Shown: positions 43,447-52,750, counted from the stretch's first letter. The stretch is DNA of 64,000 nt from Streptomyces sp. NBC_00390 (GCF_036057275.1 NZ_CP107945.1:4216001-4280000), one strand, 5' to 3'. A program made the numbers and translations. The notes: a model not told the origin generated them from the sequence alone.

Positions 43447-44319
43447 TCAGGCGGGTCGGCGCTGCCGCTCGGCCCGGCGGGCGAGGATCTGCTCGATGAC
43501 CACGGCGACACCGTCCTCGTTGTTGTCGACCGTCCGCCCGGAGGCTGCGGCGATCACATCCGGGTGGGCATTGCCCATGGCGTACGAAGTCCCCGCCCAG
43601 GTCAGCATCTCCACATCGTTGGGCATGTCCCCGAACGCCACGACCTCGTCGGCGGAGATCCCTCGCTGCGCACAGCACAGTGCGAGCGTGCTCGCCTTGC
43701 TCACACCCAGTCCGCTGACCTCCAGCAGCGCAGTCGGGCTTGAGCGGGTGAAGGAGGCGAGCTCCCCGGCGGCGGTACGGGCGAGGGTGAGAAAGCCGTC
43801 GGGCGTCAGTTCGGGATGCTGGGCGAGCAGTTTGAGCACCGGGGCTCCCTGGCCGGGCCGCTCCTCGCTGAGCAGTTTCTCCGCGGGGGCGACGGTGGCG
43901 CCCGGGTCGAGGTGGAACGGCGGGTAGTGCGGCTCGTAGTGGATGCCGGTGGTCAGTTCGACCGCGAACGAGGTGCCGGGGGCGGCGTCGCGCAGGGTGC
44001 GTACGATCTCCAGGGCGGTCTCCCGCGGCAGGTCACGGACCTGAAGCAGTTCTCCTCCCGCGTGCAGATCCACGACCGCCGCGCCGTTCGCGCAGATGGC
44101 GAGGCCGTGGCCATGGACATGGCCGCTGACCACATCCATCCAGCGGGCGGGCCGGCCGGTGACGAAGAAGACCTCGAGGCCGGCCTCCTCCGCGGCGGCG
44201 AGAGCGGCGATGGTCCGGTCCGACACGGACTTGTCGTCGCGCAGCAGGGTGCCGTCCAGGTCGGTGGCGATCAGCCGGGGGCCGGCGGGCAGGGGGCGGG
44301 TATCGGTAGCTGAGGTCAC
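43447..44319 (-). CDS. Cof-type HAD hydrolase (copy 1)
   Basis: This is a sugar-phosphate/phospho-cofactor phosphatase of the HAD-IIB (Cof) class, 290 aa. Motif I is ATDLDGTLLRDD (two Asp), motif II is the Thr in FVTGRPARWMD, motif III is the Lys in VSKASTLAL, and motif IV is FGDMPNDVEML. The GTG at 44319 (VTSATDTRPL) is chosen with GGAG upstream; the open frame to 44856 is antisense to the LLM gene. A paralogue with the same motifs lies at 54891-55706. It is divergent from the LLM gene. Substrate unknown. Confidence 0.9.
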   Translation of the reverse strand: MTSATDTRPLPAGPRLIATDLDGTLLRDDKSVSDRTIAALAAAEEAGLEVFFVTGRPARWMDVVSGHVHGHGLAICANGAAVVDLHAGGELLQVRDLPRETALEIVRTLRDAAPGTSFAVELTTGIHYEPHYPPFHLDPGATVAPAEKLLSEERPGQGAPVLKLLAQHPELTPDGFLTLARTAAGELASFTRSSPTALLEVSGLGVSKASTLALCCAQRGISADEVVAFGDMPNDVEMLTWAGTSYAMGNAHPDVIAAASGRTVDNNEDGVAVVIEQILARRAERQRRPA

Positions 44320-44413
44320 TGATCCATTCTCCCGTACCGTGCCGCACGTGCGTGCGGCTGTCTGCACATCTGAGTGGGAAGGGCATGGTCGCGGGGGACG
44401 TACGCTCGATGAC

Positions 44414-45313
44414 ATGCGTTTGAGTACCGTGATCCTTCCTGTCCGCGCCTGGCACCAAGGCGGCCGCGATGAGTGGCTGCGTGCCGAGCAGCTCGGTTTC
44501 CACACCGCGTACACGTATGACCACCTGTCGTGGCGGACCTTCCGTGACGGGCCCTGGTACGGCGCGGTGCCGACGCTGACCGCTGCGGCGGCCGTCACCG
44601 AGCGGCTGCGGCTGGGCACCCTGGTCACCTCGCCGAACTTCCGGCACCCGGTGACCCTGGCCAAGGATCTGATCTCGCTCGACGACATCTCGGGCGGGCG
44701 GATCACGCTCGGCATCGGCGCCGGCGGTACGGGCTTCGACGCGACGGCCATGGGCCAGGAGGCCTGGACGCCGCGCGAGCGGGCCGACCGCTTCGCCGAG
44801 TTCGTGCCGATGCTCGACCGGCTGTTGACCGAATCCTCCGTGACCTGCGAAGGCACCTTCTACTCGGCCGTCGAGGCACGCAACATCCCCGGCTGCGTGC
44901 AGCGGCCCCGGCTGCCGTTCGCCGTTGCCGCGACCGGTCCGCGCGGGCTGAAGCTCGCGGCCGGGCACGGTCAGGCGTGGGTGACCACGGGTGATCCGAA
45001 GCTGTTCGAGACCGGCACTCCCGAGCAGTCCCGTCAGGCTGTCCGCGACCAGATGGACAAGCTCGGCAAGGCCTGCGCCGACATCGGCCGGGACGCGTCC
45101 GAGATGGACAAGATCCTGCTCACCGGATTCACTCCGGACCGCGGCCGGCCGCTGGAGTCACTGGAAGCCTTCGTCGACTTCGCGGGCAGGCACTTCGAGC
45201 TGGGCATCACCGAGATCGTCGTGCACGCGCCCATCCCCGACTCGGACTTCGCCTCTGACCAGGCGGTCTTCGAACAGATCGCGACCGAGGCCCTGGCCCG
45301 GCTGGGCGGCTGA
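44414..45313 (+). CDS. LLM-class flavin-dependent oxidoreductase
   Basis: This is a luciferase-like monooxygenase or F420-dependent reductase of 299 aa. The N-terminus MRLSTVILPVRAWHQGG, LGFHTAYTYDHLSW, RLRLGTLVTSPNFRHPVTLAKDLISLDDISGGRITLGIGAG and the late IVVHAPIPDSDF are typical of the TIM-barrel LLM fold. FMN versus F420 cannot be told from sequence alone. ATG 44414 is the family start; upstream in-frame codons to 44096 lie antisense in the HAD gene. Confidence 0.9.
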   Translation: MRLSTVILPVRAWHQGGRDEWLRAEQLGFHTAYTYDHLSWRTFRDGPWYGAVPTLTAAAAVTERLRLGTLVTSPNFRHPVTLAKDLISLDDISGGRITLGIGAGGTGFDATAMGQEAWTPRERADRFAEFVPMLDRLLTESSVTCEGTFYSAVEARNIPGCVQRPRLPFAVAATGPRGLKLAAGHGQAWVTTGDPKLFETGTPEQSRQAVRDQMDKLGKACADIGRDASEMDKILLTGFTPDRGRPLESLEAFVDFAGRHFELGITEIVVHAPIPDSDFASDQAVFEQIATEALARLGG

Positions 45314-45415
45314 GGGGACGCCGTCGCGCCGCCTGACGGCCCTGGGCCTGGTCAAGGCGGGGGCCGTTGGTGGCTGCTCCTCGTGCGGGGTTCCGTGGGG
45401 CCTCGTGGCCCGTCG

Positions 45416-45985
45416 CTACGACGTCGGGAAGCTGATGTACTGGGGCGGGACGGCGGAGGTGAGCCAGACCCCGTTGGCGCTCACCTGGAAGACATGGCCT
45501 GCCCGGTGCATCGCGCCCGACCGTACGGACAGGACGACCGGCCGGCCACGGCGGGCCCCGACCCGGGTCGCGGTCTCGCGGTCGGGTGACAGGTGCACGA
45601 CGTGGCGGTTCATGGGGCGCAGGCCCTCGGCGCGGATCGCGTCCAGGCTGCGGGGGCCGGTGCCGTGGTACAGGTACTCGGGCGGTTCCGCCTGGGGCAG
45701 GTCCAGCTCGACCTCGACGGTGTGGCCCTGATTGGCTCGGATGCGGGCGCCGTCGATGGTGAAGCGCCGCTTGTCGTTGACGGCGACCACATGGTCGAGC
45801 TCGGCGCGGGTGAAGGGGAAGCCGTGCCGGGCGGCCGCATGCATCAGCTCGTCTATCGGCACCCAGCCGTTCGTATCGAGGGTGATGCCGATCCGGTCCG
45901 GTTGATGGCGCAGATGCTTCGAGAGGTACTTCGACACCTTGACGGTCCGCCGCTCGTCGGGCGTGGTATCGGGTCTTGCGTTCAT
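45416..45985 (-). CDS. kptA: RNA 2'-phosphotransferase (Tpt1/KptA family)
   Basis: KptA moves a 2'-phosphate from RNA to NAD, giving ADP-ribose 1'',2''-cyclic phosphate; in eukaryotes the family finishes tRNA splicing. The 189-aa protein has the KptA signature KVSKYLSKHLRHQPDRIGITLDTNGWVPIDELM and catalytic-site elements HGTGPRSLDAIRAEGL and RHVVHLSPD. The R-H-R-R tetrad members are plausible in KHLRHQP and RRGRPVVL. I start at the ATG at 45985 (MNARPDTTPD). The bacterial substrate is unresolved. Confidence 0.92.
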   Translation of the reverse strand: MNARPDTTPDERRTVKVSKYLSKHLRHQPDRIGITLDTNGWVPIDELMHAAARHGFPFTRAELDHVVAVNDKRRFTIDGARIRANQGHTVEVELDLPQAEPPEYLYHGTGPRSLDAIRAEGLRPMNRHVVHLSPDRETATRVGARRGRPVVLSVRSGAMHRAGHVFQVSANGVWLTSAVPPQYISFPTS

Positions 45986-46083
45986 TCCGCCAGAGTGCCC
46001 GGCTGGCATCGCCGGCGCCACCGCAATAAATCCCGGTTCGCAGAAAAAGTTGGCTCTCAGGTTTGATCCACAGCCAACTGGAG

Positions 46084-46117
46084 TTATCCACAGGGGAATT
46101 GGCGAATCTGTGGACAA
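46084..46117. promoter_or_regulatory. DnaA-box pair between kptA and the MerR gene
   Basis: TTATCCACA (46084-46092) and TGTGGACAA (46109-46117, exact complement of TTGTCCACA) face each other 16 bp apart, with a one-mismatch TGATCCACA at about 46064-46072. They lie in the 144-bp gap upstream of kptA. Confidence 0.65.
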
Positions 46118-46129
46118 CGAGCCTGTGGT

Positions 46130-47131
46130 TCATGGCTTTTGGTCAAATGACTCCGCAGCTGCCCGGGTTGAGGTGAGGGAGTCCAACGTCCGGGCGTGGA
46201 GCTCCCGTTCGGTCGCCGCGGCGATGAACGCGGCGGCGTTCTGTTCGCCGACAAGAGCCTGGACGGACTGCATTGTCCGAGCGGGAAGCGTCACCGGACG
46301 GGCCTCCGCGGCGACCGCCGGCTGCCCCTTCGCACCCAAGTGGTGTTGCAGGTGACGGGTGGCGAAGGTCCGCATGGCCCGGGCAAGTTCGGCGTCCACC
46401 GTCTGTTGTGCGAGCGGACGGAGCCGCCGGACCAGAGCCGCAGCTTCCGCCGCATCCGCGTCCGTGGGCGGCCTGTGCTCCAGATAGCGCGCGAAGACAT
46501 GCTCGGTGGTGAACTCCAGGAAACGCGCGGCGATGTGCTCGACCTGGCCGCGAAGTTCGCGCAGGTGTCCGGAGATTGCCGGCAGAGGGACACCCGCCGC
46601 ATACAACTCGGCAGCCACCGAGAGCTCTTGTAGGCTCGGAACGAGGAACTCGTCGCTCCGCCCGGGGATGCGCTCCAGCACTCCGAGTTCCACCGCCTCG
46701 GCCAGTGCGTCCTCGTCCGGAGCCCCGCCGAACCTCGCGTCCAGCTCGGCGCGGGAGATGCGGCTCGGCTCCTCGTCGGTCCACGGACCCTGCACCTCGG
46801 CCACGAGTCCGAGCACCCCGCCGAGCCCGCGCCCCGCGTCCCAGGCCTCCAGCAGCTCCTTGATCGAGGCCAGGGTGTAGCCGCGGTCGAGGAGATCGGC
46901 GATCTGCCGCAGCCGGGTGAGGTGGGCGGAGCCGTACACGTTGGAACGGCCGCGCCGCTCAGGCCTGGGCAGCAGTCCACGGTCCTGGTAGGCGCGGATC
47001 GTCCGGACCGTGGCACCGCTGCGATGCGCGAGATCCTCGATCCGGTACTCGACGACCGACTGCCCCGACGGCCCGGCCCCCTCGCCCGCGGACAGTCCCG
47101 CTCCCTCTCCTGCGGGCCGCCCCCGGCTCAC
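46130..47131 (-). CDS. MerR-type transcriptional regulator with long effector domain
   Basis: This 333-aa protein has a MerR winged HTH (YRIEDLAHRSGATVRTIRAYQDRGLLPRPERRGRSNVYGSAHLTRLRQIADLLDRGYTLASIKELL) after a Gly/Ala/Ser-rich tail of about 25 residues, and a large helical C-terminal region in place of a short dimerisation coil; no cysteine metal site is seen. The GTG at 47131 overlaps the stop of the fusion gene by 4 nt (GTGA). It is the last gene of the M24-EphD-MerR operon and may regulate it. The effector is not identifiable. Confidence 0.88.
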   Translation of the reverse strand: MSRGRPAGEGAGLSAGEGAGPSGQSVVEYRIEDLAHRSGATVRTIRAYQDRGLLPRPERRGRSNVYGSAHLTRLRQIADLLDRGYTLASIKELLEAWDAGRGLGGVLGLVAEVQGPWTDEEPSRISRAELDARFGGAPDEDALAEAVELGVLERIPGRSDEFLVPSLQELSVAAELYAAGVPLPAISGHLRELRGQVEHIAARFLEFTTEHVFARYLEHRPPTDADAAEAAALVRRLRPLAQQTVDAELARAMRTFATRHLQHHLGAKGQPAVAAEARPVTLPARTMQSVQALVGEQNAAAFIAAATERELHARTLDSLTSTRAAAESFDQKP

Positions 47132-48897
47132 AGCCGTGGCTCCACCCGGGCGATCGCCCGCAGCGCCTTCGGCGCGAACCGTGACAGGAAGTGCACTGTC
47201 CTCGCCTCGGGTGTCACCGGCACGACGGCCCGGTTGTGCACGACCGCCCGCAGGATCGCGTCGGCGACCTTCTCCGGCGGGTAGTTGCGCAGCCCGTACA
47301 GCCGGGTGGACCGCTGCTGCCGGCGCTTCTCCTCGGTCTCGTCCGCACCCGCGAAGCGCGTCGTGGCGGTGATGTTGGTGTTCACGATGCCGGGGCATAT
47401 GGCGGAGACACCGATGCCCCGGCCTGCCAGCTCGGCGCGCAGACACTCGCTGAGCATCAGCACCGCCGCCTTGGAGGTGCTGTACGCGGGCAGCATCCGG
47501 GAGGGCTGGAACGCCGCCGCGGAGGCGGTGTTGACGATGTGGCCGCCCTGCCCGCGCTCGGCCATCTGCCTGCCGAACAGCCGGCAGCCATGGATGACGC
47601 CCCACAGATTGACGTCCAGGACCTTCTTCCAGTCCTCGGAGCCGGTGTCGAGGAACGAGCCCGACACCCCGATCCCTGCGTTGTTGACCAGTACGTCCAC
47701 CACGCCGTGCTCGGCGGCGACCTTCTCGGCGAGTTTCTCCATCGCCTGCTCGTCGCTGACGTCCACCTGCTCCGCCCACGCCCCGGGCGCGCCGATCAGC
47801 CGGCACATCTCCGCTGTGCGCGCGGCGCCCTCCCCGTCCCGGTCGACGACCACGACGCGCGCACCCGCCTCGGCGAACGCGAACGCGGTGGCCCGCCCGA
47901 TCCCGCTGGCCGCTCCCGTCACCAGGACGAGCTGCCCGCCGAACCGCTCGGCGTGGGCCCCCCGGGGCACGGACGACGGCGCGGCCGTCCCGGCCGGCCT
48001 GCCCTCGTGCGCCGTGACGAACTCGCCGATCCACGCCGCCAGCTGGTCCGGCCGGGTGCGCGGCACCCAGTGCTTGGCCGGCAGCGTGCGCCGCGTCAGC
48101 CGTGGGACCCAGGTGTCCAGGTCGTCGTAGAGCCGCTCGGAAAGGAAGGCATCCCCGGTCGGTGTGATCAGCTGGACCGGCACATGCGCATACGCGTCCG
48201 TGCGCGGCCGCCGCAGCCGCGCCCGGACATTGTCCCGGTAGAGCCAGGCCCCGTGCGCGGCGTCCTGGGGCAGCGAGGCCGTGGGGTAGTCACCGGACGG
48301 CACCTTCTCCACGCGTTGCAGGATCTTCGGCCAGCGCTTGCCCAGCGGCCCTCGCCAGGCGAGCTCGGGCAGCACCGGGGTGTGCAGCATGTACACGTAC
48401 CAGGACTTGGCGCCCTGGCCGAGGAGCTGGCCCACCCTGCGGGGCGTCGGCCGGGACATCCGCTGCTTGATCCAGTGCCCGAAGTGATCGAGGGACGGCC
48501 CGGACATCGAGGTGAAGGAGGCGATCCGGCCCTCGGTGCGCTCGACGGTGACGAACTCCCACGACTGCACCGACCCCCAGTCGTGGCCGACCAGATGCAC
48601 CGGCCGGTCGGGGCTCACCGCATCGGCGACCGCCAGGAAGTCGTCCGTCAGCTTCTCCAGGGTGAAGCCGCCGCGCAGCGGGAGGGGCACGGTGGAGCGG
48701 CCGTGCCCCCTGACGTCGTACAGCACCACATGGAAACGGTCGGCCAGCCTGGCCGCGACCTGTGACCAGACCTCTTTGCTGTCCGGATAGCCGTGCACCA
48801 GCAGCACGGTCGGCCGGCTCTCGTCGCCCAGCTCGGCCACGCACAGGTCGATCCCGCCCGTACGCACCCAGCGCTCGCGCGCCCCCTTGAGACTCAC
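47128..48897 (-). CDS. Fused alpha/beta-hydrolase and short-chain dehydrogenase (EphD-like)
   Basis: This is one 589-aa polypeptide with two enzymes. Residues about 10-295 form an epoxide-hydrolase-like alpha/beta hydrolase: HGYPD oxyanion segment, GHDWGS with Asp as nucleophile, and KHWVPRTRPDQ with the catalytic His. Residues about 315-589 form an SDR: GAASGIG cofactor loop, NNAG, and YSTSK. The architecture matches mycobacterial EphD. Starts and stops overlap both neighbours by 4 nt. It probably acts on lipid-like epoxides or alcohols; substrate inferred only from family. Confidence 0.9.
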   Translation of the reverse strand: MSLKGARERWVRTGGIDLCVAELGDESRPTVLLVHGYPDSKEVWSQVAARLADRFHVVLYDVRGHGRSTVPLPLRGGFTLEKLTDDFLAVADAVSPDRPVHLVGHDWGSVQSWEFVTVERTEGRIASFTSMSGPSLDHFGHWIKQRMSRPTPRRVGQLLGQGAKSWYVYMLHTPVLPELAWRGPLGKRWPKILQRVEKVPSGDYPTASLPQDAAHGAWLYRDNVRARLRRPRTDAYAHVPVQLITPTGDAFLSERLYDDLDTWVPRLTRRTLPAKHWVPRTRPDQLAAWIGEFVTAHEGRPAGTAAPSSVPRGAHAERFGGQLVLVTGAASGIGRATAFAFAEAGARVVVVDRDGEGAARTAEMCRLIGAPGAWAEQVDVSDEQAMEKLAEKVAAEHGVVDVLVNNAGIGVSGSFLDTGSEDWKKVLDVNLWGVIHGCRLFGRQMAERGQGGHIVNTASAAAFQPSRMLPAYSTSKAAVLMLSECLRAELAGRGIGVSAICPGIVNTNITATTRFAGADETEEKRRQQRSTRLYGLRNYPPEKVADAILRAVVHNRAVVPVTPEARTVHFLSRFAPKALRAIARVEPRL

Positions 48898-49742
48898 GCC
48901 GACCTCTCCTCCGCCCAGCGCCGCACATGCGGCAGATCATCGTCCAGCCAGAACGCACTCTGCTCCGGATCCCTGGAGTCGGTGACCACCAGGAGCTCCT
49001 CGAACTTCGCGCCCGTTCCCCGGAAACCGAGGTGCGGCTCGACCGCCCACAGCCCGGGCCGGGGCGGGTGGTCGGAGAATCTGTACGGACTCCACAGCGG
49101 CGACCAGCCCTCGCGGTGGCCGTGCAGTGCGTCGGAGGCCAGCCCCTTGAGCGACTGCGTACCGAACCCGAAGAGCCGCGGGGACCAGCGGCGCTCCCTG
49201 ACCCGGTCGACCTTGTGGGCGATGACCCCGAACGGGTAGGCGCGATGCCGGTTGGCGTACCCCTGGCGGACCATGAGCCGGTCCACGTCCTCGTAGATCG
49301 CGCGCAGCGAGCGCCGCTCCCGTACCTCGCGCAGGATCAGCTCGCGGTGCGCCTCGAGGTCGGCGAGCAGCTTGTCGTGCAGAGGGCTCGGGCCCAGACA
49401 GCCCGAGTAGCCGATGTCCGCGGTGAAGCCGTTGTGGACCGGGGCCATGTCGAGGATGAACGGCATGCCCGCCTCAAGAACCCTGTTGGTCGGGAAGAAC
49501 TGGAGCGGCACCCGGAAGCCGGTGAAGGCCGTGCGGTCCCCGAACCAGGCGAACGGCAGATGGAACCAGTCCCGCACACCGCGCTCGCGCAGCCACTCGC
49601 GCTGCATCCGTGCCGCCTCGCGCTCCGTCACGCCGGGCTTGAGCTGCGCCGCGACCGCCTCCGCACAGGCGTAGGCGAGGCGCTGGACTTCCCTGAACCC
49701 CCGTAGTTCCGCGGTCAGTTCCCTTGCCACTGCTGGGGTCAT
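48894..49742 (-). CDS. M24 family metallopeptidase-like protein
   Basis: This 282-aa protein has the pita-bread fold of creatinase/aminopeptidase P. The segment FILDMAPVHNGFTADIGYSGCLG carries the D...D metal ligands, and the late HLGFRGTGAKFEELLVV holds a Glu near the last ligand position; a canonical His and second Glu are harder to place, so the metal site may be incomplete. The start is ATG 49742 (MTPAVARELT, GGAG upstream) or the in-frame ATG at 49757. It overlaps the EphD-like gene by 4 nt and heads the operon. Confidence 0.82.
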   Translation of the reverse strand: MTPAVARELTAELRGFREVQRLAYACAEAVAAQLKPGVTEREAARMQREWLRERGVRDWFHLPFAWFGDRTAFTGFRVPLQFFPTNRVLEAGMPFILDMAPVHNGFTADIGYSGCLGPSPLHDKLLADLEAHRELILREVRERRSLRAIYEDVDRLMVRQGYANRHRAYPFGVIAHKVDRVRERRWSPRLFGFGTQSLKGLASDALHGHREGWSPLWSPYRFSDHPPRPGLWAVEPHLGFRGTGAKFEELLVVTDSRDPEQSAFWLDDDLPHVRRWAEERSA

Positions 49743-49953
49743 GCCACTCCGTCCCATGAGTGGTACCTGTGCGTAATGTGCCACTGATGAATGTGACAAT
49801 GCCCGGCGGCTGCGTCAAGAGGTGTGCATGTACCCCCTGAGTCCACGGTGTACTTCGGTCGCAGAGCCCTTACGGGTCCGTACCTCTGGAGTCGGACACC
49901 GACCGGGCCCCTGGGCTGACGCCACGTGTGCCGTACGCCACTACCTTCGAAGC

Positions 49954-50925
49954 GTGACTGTGATCGCGACCGAAAGCCTGAGCAAGCGGTTCCCGAGGGT
50001 GACCGCGCTTGACCGGCTCTCGTTGGACATCGGCCCCGGTGTGACCGGCCTGGTGGGCGCCAACGGAGCCGGCAAGTCCACGTTGATCAAGATCCTGCTG
50101 GGTCTGTCCCCCGCCACGGAAGGCCGCGCCGCGGTACTCGGGCTCGATGTCGCGACCAGCGGCGCCGAGATCCGTGAGCGTGTCGGCTACATGCCGGAGC
50201 ACGACTGCCTGCCGCCCGATGTGTCGGCCACCGAGTTCGTCGTCCATATGGCGCGCATGTCGGGGCTTCCCGCTACGGCCGCCCGTGAGCGCACCGCGGA
50301 CACCCTGCGCCATGTCGGGCTGTACGAGGAACGGTACCGGCCCATCGGCGGCTACTCGACCGGTATGAAACAGCGCGTCAAGCTGGCGCAGGCCCTGGTC
50401 CACGACCCGCAGCTGGTCCTGCTCGACGAGCCGACCAACGGACTCGACCCGGTCGGCCGCGACGAGATGCTCGGCCTGATCCGCCGGGTCCACACCGACT
50501 TCGGTATCTCGGTCCTGGTCACCTCGCACCTGCTCGGCGAGCTCGAGCGCACCTGTGACCATGTCGTCGTCATCGACGGCGGCACTCTGCTGCGCTCCAG
50601 CTCCACCAGCGACTTCACCCAGATCACCACGACCCTCGCGGTCGAGGTCACCGACTCCGACACGCACCCCGACGGCACGGCGGCGCTGCGCGAGGCCCTC
50701 GTCGCGGCGGACGTGACCCTGCACGCCGGCCAGGAGGACGGGCTGCCCGGCGCGGGCCACATCCTGCTGCTGGAGGCGACCGGCGAGGAGACGTACGACA
50801 TCGTCCGCGACACCGTGGCCGGCCTCGGTCTCGGTCTGGTGCGGATGGAACAGCGCCGCCACCACATCGCGGAGGTCTTCCGCCCGCAGGCCGCGGCCCA
50901 GCCCATGGAGGTGCCGGCTCGATGA
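49954..50925 (+). CDS. ABC transporter ATP-binding protein (exporter 1)
   Basis: This 323-aa ATPase has Walker A (GANGAGKST), the signature YSTGMKQRVKLAQ, Walker B (LVLLDEPTNGLD) and the switch His. The GTG at 49954 (MTVIATESLSKRF...) is the family-like start; the frame extends further upstream to 49822. It overlaps the next permease by 4 nt and forms the first of two tandem ATPase-permease pairs. Confidence 0.9.
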   Translation: MTVIATESLSKRFPRVTALDRLSLDIGPGVTGLVGANGAGKSTLIKILLGLSPATEGRAAVLGLDVATSGAEIRERVGYMPEHDCLPPDVSATEFVVHMARMSGLPATAARERTADTLRHVGLYEERYRPIGGYSTGMKQRVKLAQALVHDPQLVLLDEPTNGLDPVGRDEMLGLIRRVHTDFGISVLVTSHLLGELERTCDHVVVIDGGTLLRSSSTSDFTQITTTLAVEVTDSDTHPDGTAALREALVAADVTLHAGQEDGLPGAGHILLLEATGEETYDIVRDTVAGLGLGLVRMEQRRHHIAEVFRPQAAAQPMEVPAR

Positions 50926-51818
50926 GCACGCAGACCCCCGAGACGACACGCATCCACAACATCGGGTACCGCAACTACGACGGAGCACGCCTCGGCCGCG
51001 CCTACGCGCGCCGCTCGCTCTACTCGCAGTCGCTGCGGGGCGCCTACGGACTGGGCCGCAGCGCCAAGTCCAAGGTGCTGCCGATGATCCTTTTCGCCGT
51101 GATGTGCGTCCCCGCGGCGATCATCGTGGCGGTCGCCGTCAGCACGAAGCTCAAGGACCTGCCGATCGAGTACACCTCGTACGCGATCTACCTCCAGGCG
51201 GTCATCGGGCTGTTCCTGGCCGCCCAGGCCCCGCAATCGGTCTCGCGCGACCTGCGCTTCAAGACCGTTCCGCTCTACTTCTCGCGGCCCATCGAGCGCA
51301 CGGACTACGTCCTTGCCAAGTACTGCGCGATGTCCTCGGCACTCTTCGTCCTCACGGCCGCGCCGCTGCTCGTCCTCTACATCGGGTCGCTGCTGGCGAA
51401 GATGGACTTCGCCGACCAGACCAAGGGCTTCGCACAAGGGCTGGTGTCCGTGGCTCTCCTCTCGGTCCTCTTCGGCGGGCTCGGTCTGGTGATGGCCGCG
51501 CTCACCCCCCGCCGCGGGTTCGGTGTGGCCGCCGTCATCGCGACCCTCACCATCAGCTACGGCGCGGTCTCCACCATCCAGGCGATCGCGTTCGAGACCG
51601 GAGCCACGGACGCCGTCCAGTGGTTCGGCCTCTTCTCGCCGATCACTCTGATCGACGGCGTACAGACCGCGTTCCTCGGCGCGTCCTCCGCCTTCCCCGG
51701 CGGCAGCGCCGTGGCCCCCGGCGCGGGCGTCGGAGCGCTGTACCTCGCTGTCGCCCTCGCGCTGATCGCCGGCTCGTACGCCGTCCTCATGCGCCGCTAC
51801 CGGAAGGTCGGGCTGTGA
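50922..51818 (+). CDS. ABC-2 type permease (exporter 1)
   Basis: This is a membrane subunit of 298 aa with about six helices (VLPMILFAVMCVPAAIIVAVAV; AIYLQAVIGLFLAAQAPQS; ALFVLTAAPLLVLYIGSL; LVSVALLSVLFGGLGLVMAAL; GVAAVIATLTISYGAV; LYLAVALALIAGSYAVLM). FKTVPLYFSRPIERTDYVLAKY is a conserved loop of this family. The ATG at 50922 overlaps the ATPase stop and the gene stop overlaps the next GTG. Substrate unknown. Confidence 0.9.
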   Translation: MSTQTPETTRIHNIGYRNYDGARLGRAYARRSLYSQSLRGAYGLGRSAKSKVLPMILFAVMCVPAAIIVAVAVSTKLKDLPIEYTSYAIYLQAVIGLFLAAQAPQSVSRDLRFKTVPLYFSRPIERTDYVLAKYCAMSSALFVLTAAPLLVLYIGSLLAKMDFADQTKGFAQGLVSVALLSVLFGGLGLVMAALTPRRGFGVAAVIATLTISYGAVSTIQAIAFETGATDAVQWFGLFSPITLIDGVQTAFLGASSAFPGGSAVAPGAGVGALYLAVALALIAGSYAVLMRRYRKVGL

Positions 51819-52726
51819 CCACCATCCACATCGAGCACACCTCGCGCTGGTTCGGCAACGTGGTGGCCGTCAACGACGTCACGATGACCGTCGGCCCGGG
51901 TGTCACCGGCCTGCTCGGCCCGAACGGCGCGGGCAAGTCCACGCTCATCAACATGATGGCCGGATTCCTCGCGCCCTCGACCGGCACCGTCACCCTCGAC
52001 AGTCAGCAGATCTGGCGCAACGAACAGATCTACCAGCACATCGGCATCGTCCCCGAGCGCGAGGCGATGTACGACTTCCTCACCGGGCGCGAATTCGTCG
52101 TCGCCAACGCCGAGTTGCACGGCCTGGGCAAGGCCGAGGCGCAGAAGGCGCTGGCCACGGTGGAGATGGAGTACGCCCAGGACCGCAAGATCGCCACGTA
52201 CAGCAAGGGCATGCGCCAGCGCGTGAAGATGGCGTCGGCGCTGGTCCACGAGCCGTCCGTACTGCTCCTCGACGAGCCGTTCAACGGCATGGACCCGCGC
52301 CAGCGCATGCAGCTGATGGATCTGCTGCGACGCATGGGCGCCGAGGGCCGTACGGTCCTGTTCTCCTCCCACATCCTGGAGGAGGTCGAGCAACTGGCCT
52401 CCCACATCGAGGTGATCGTCGCCGGGCGCCACGCGGCGAGTGGCGACTTCCGCCGGATCCGCCGGCTGATGACGGACCGCCCGCACCGCTATCTCGTACG
52501 GTCCTCCGACGACCGCGCGCTCGCCGCGGCGCTGATCGCCGACCCGTCCACGGCCGGCATCGAAGTGGACCTCGCCGAGGGCGCGTTGCGCATCCAGGCC
52601 GTGGACTTCGGCCGGTTCACCGAGCTGCTGCCGCGCGTCGCGCGCGAGCACTCCATCCGGCTGCTGACGGTCTCACCGTCCGACGAGTCCCTCGAATCCG
52701 TTTTCTCCTACCTCGTAGCGGCCTGA
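51815..52726 (+). CDS. ABC transporter ATP-binding protein (exporter 2)
   Basis: This 303-aa ATPase has Walker A (GPNGAGKST), the signature YSKGMRQRVKMASALV, Walker B (VLLLDEPFNGMD) and a C-terminal extension. The GTG at 51815 overlaps the preceding stop (GTGA), so all four genes are translationally chained or close. The long upstream frame from 51104 is noise. It pairs with the following permease or shares the first one. Confidence 0.9.
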   Translation: MTTIHIEHTSRWFGNVVAVNDVTMTVGPGVTGLLGPNGAGKSTLINMMAGFLAPSTGTVTLDSQQIWRNEQIYQHIGIVPEREAMYDFLTGREFVVANAELHGLGKAEAQKALATVEMEYAQDRKIATYSKGMRQRVKMASALVHEPSVLLLDEPFNGMDPRQRMQLMDLLRRMGAEGRTVLFSSHILEEVEQLASHIEVIVAGRHAASGDFRRIRRLMTDRPHRYLVRSSDDRALAAALIADPSTAGIEVDLAEGALRIQAVDFGRFTELLPRVAREHSIRLLTVSPSDESLESVFSYLVAA

Positions 52727-52750
52727 GCGGCCTGAAAGGAGCTGTCAGCG

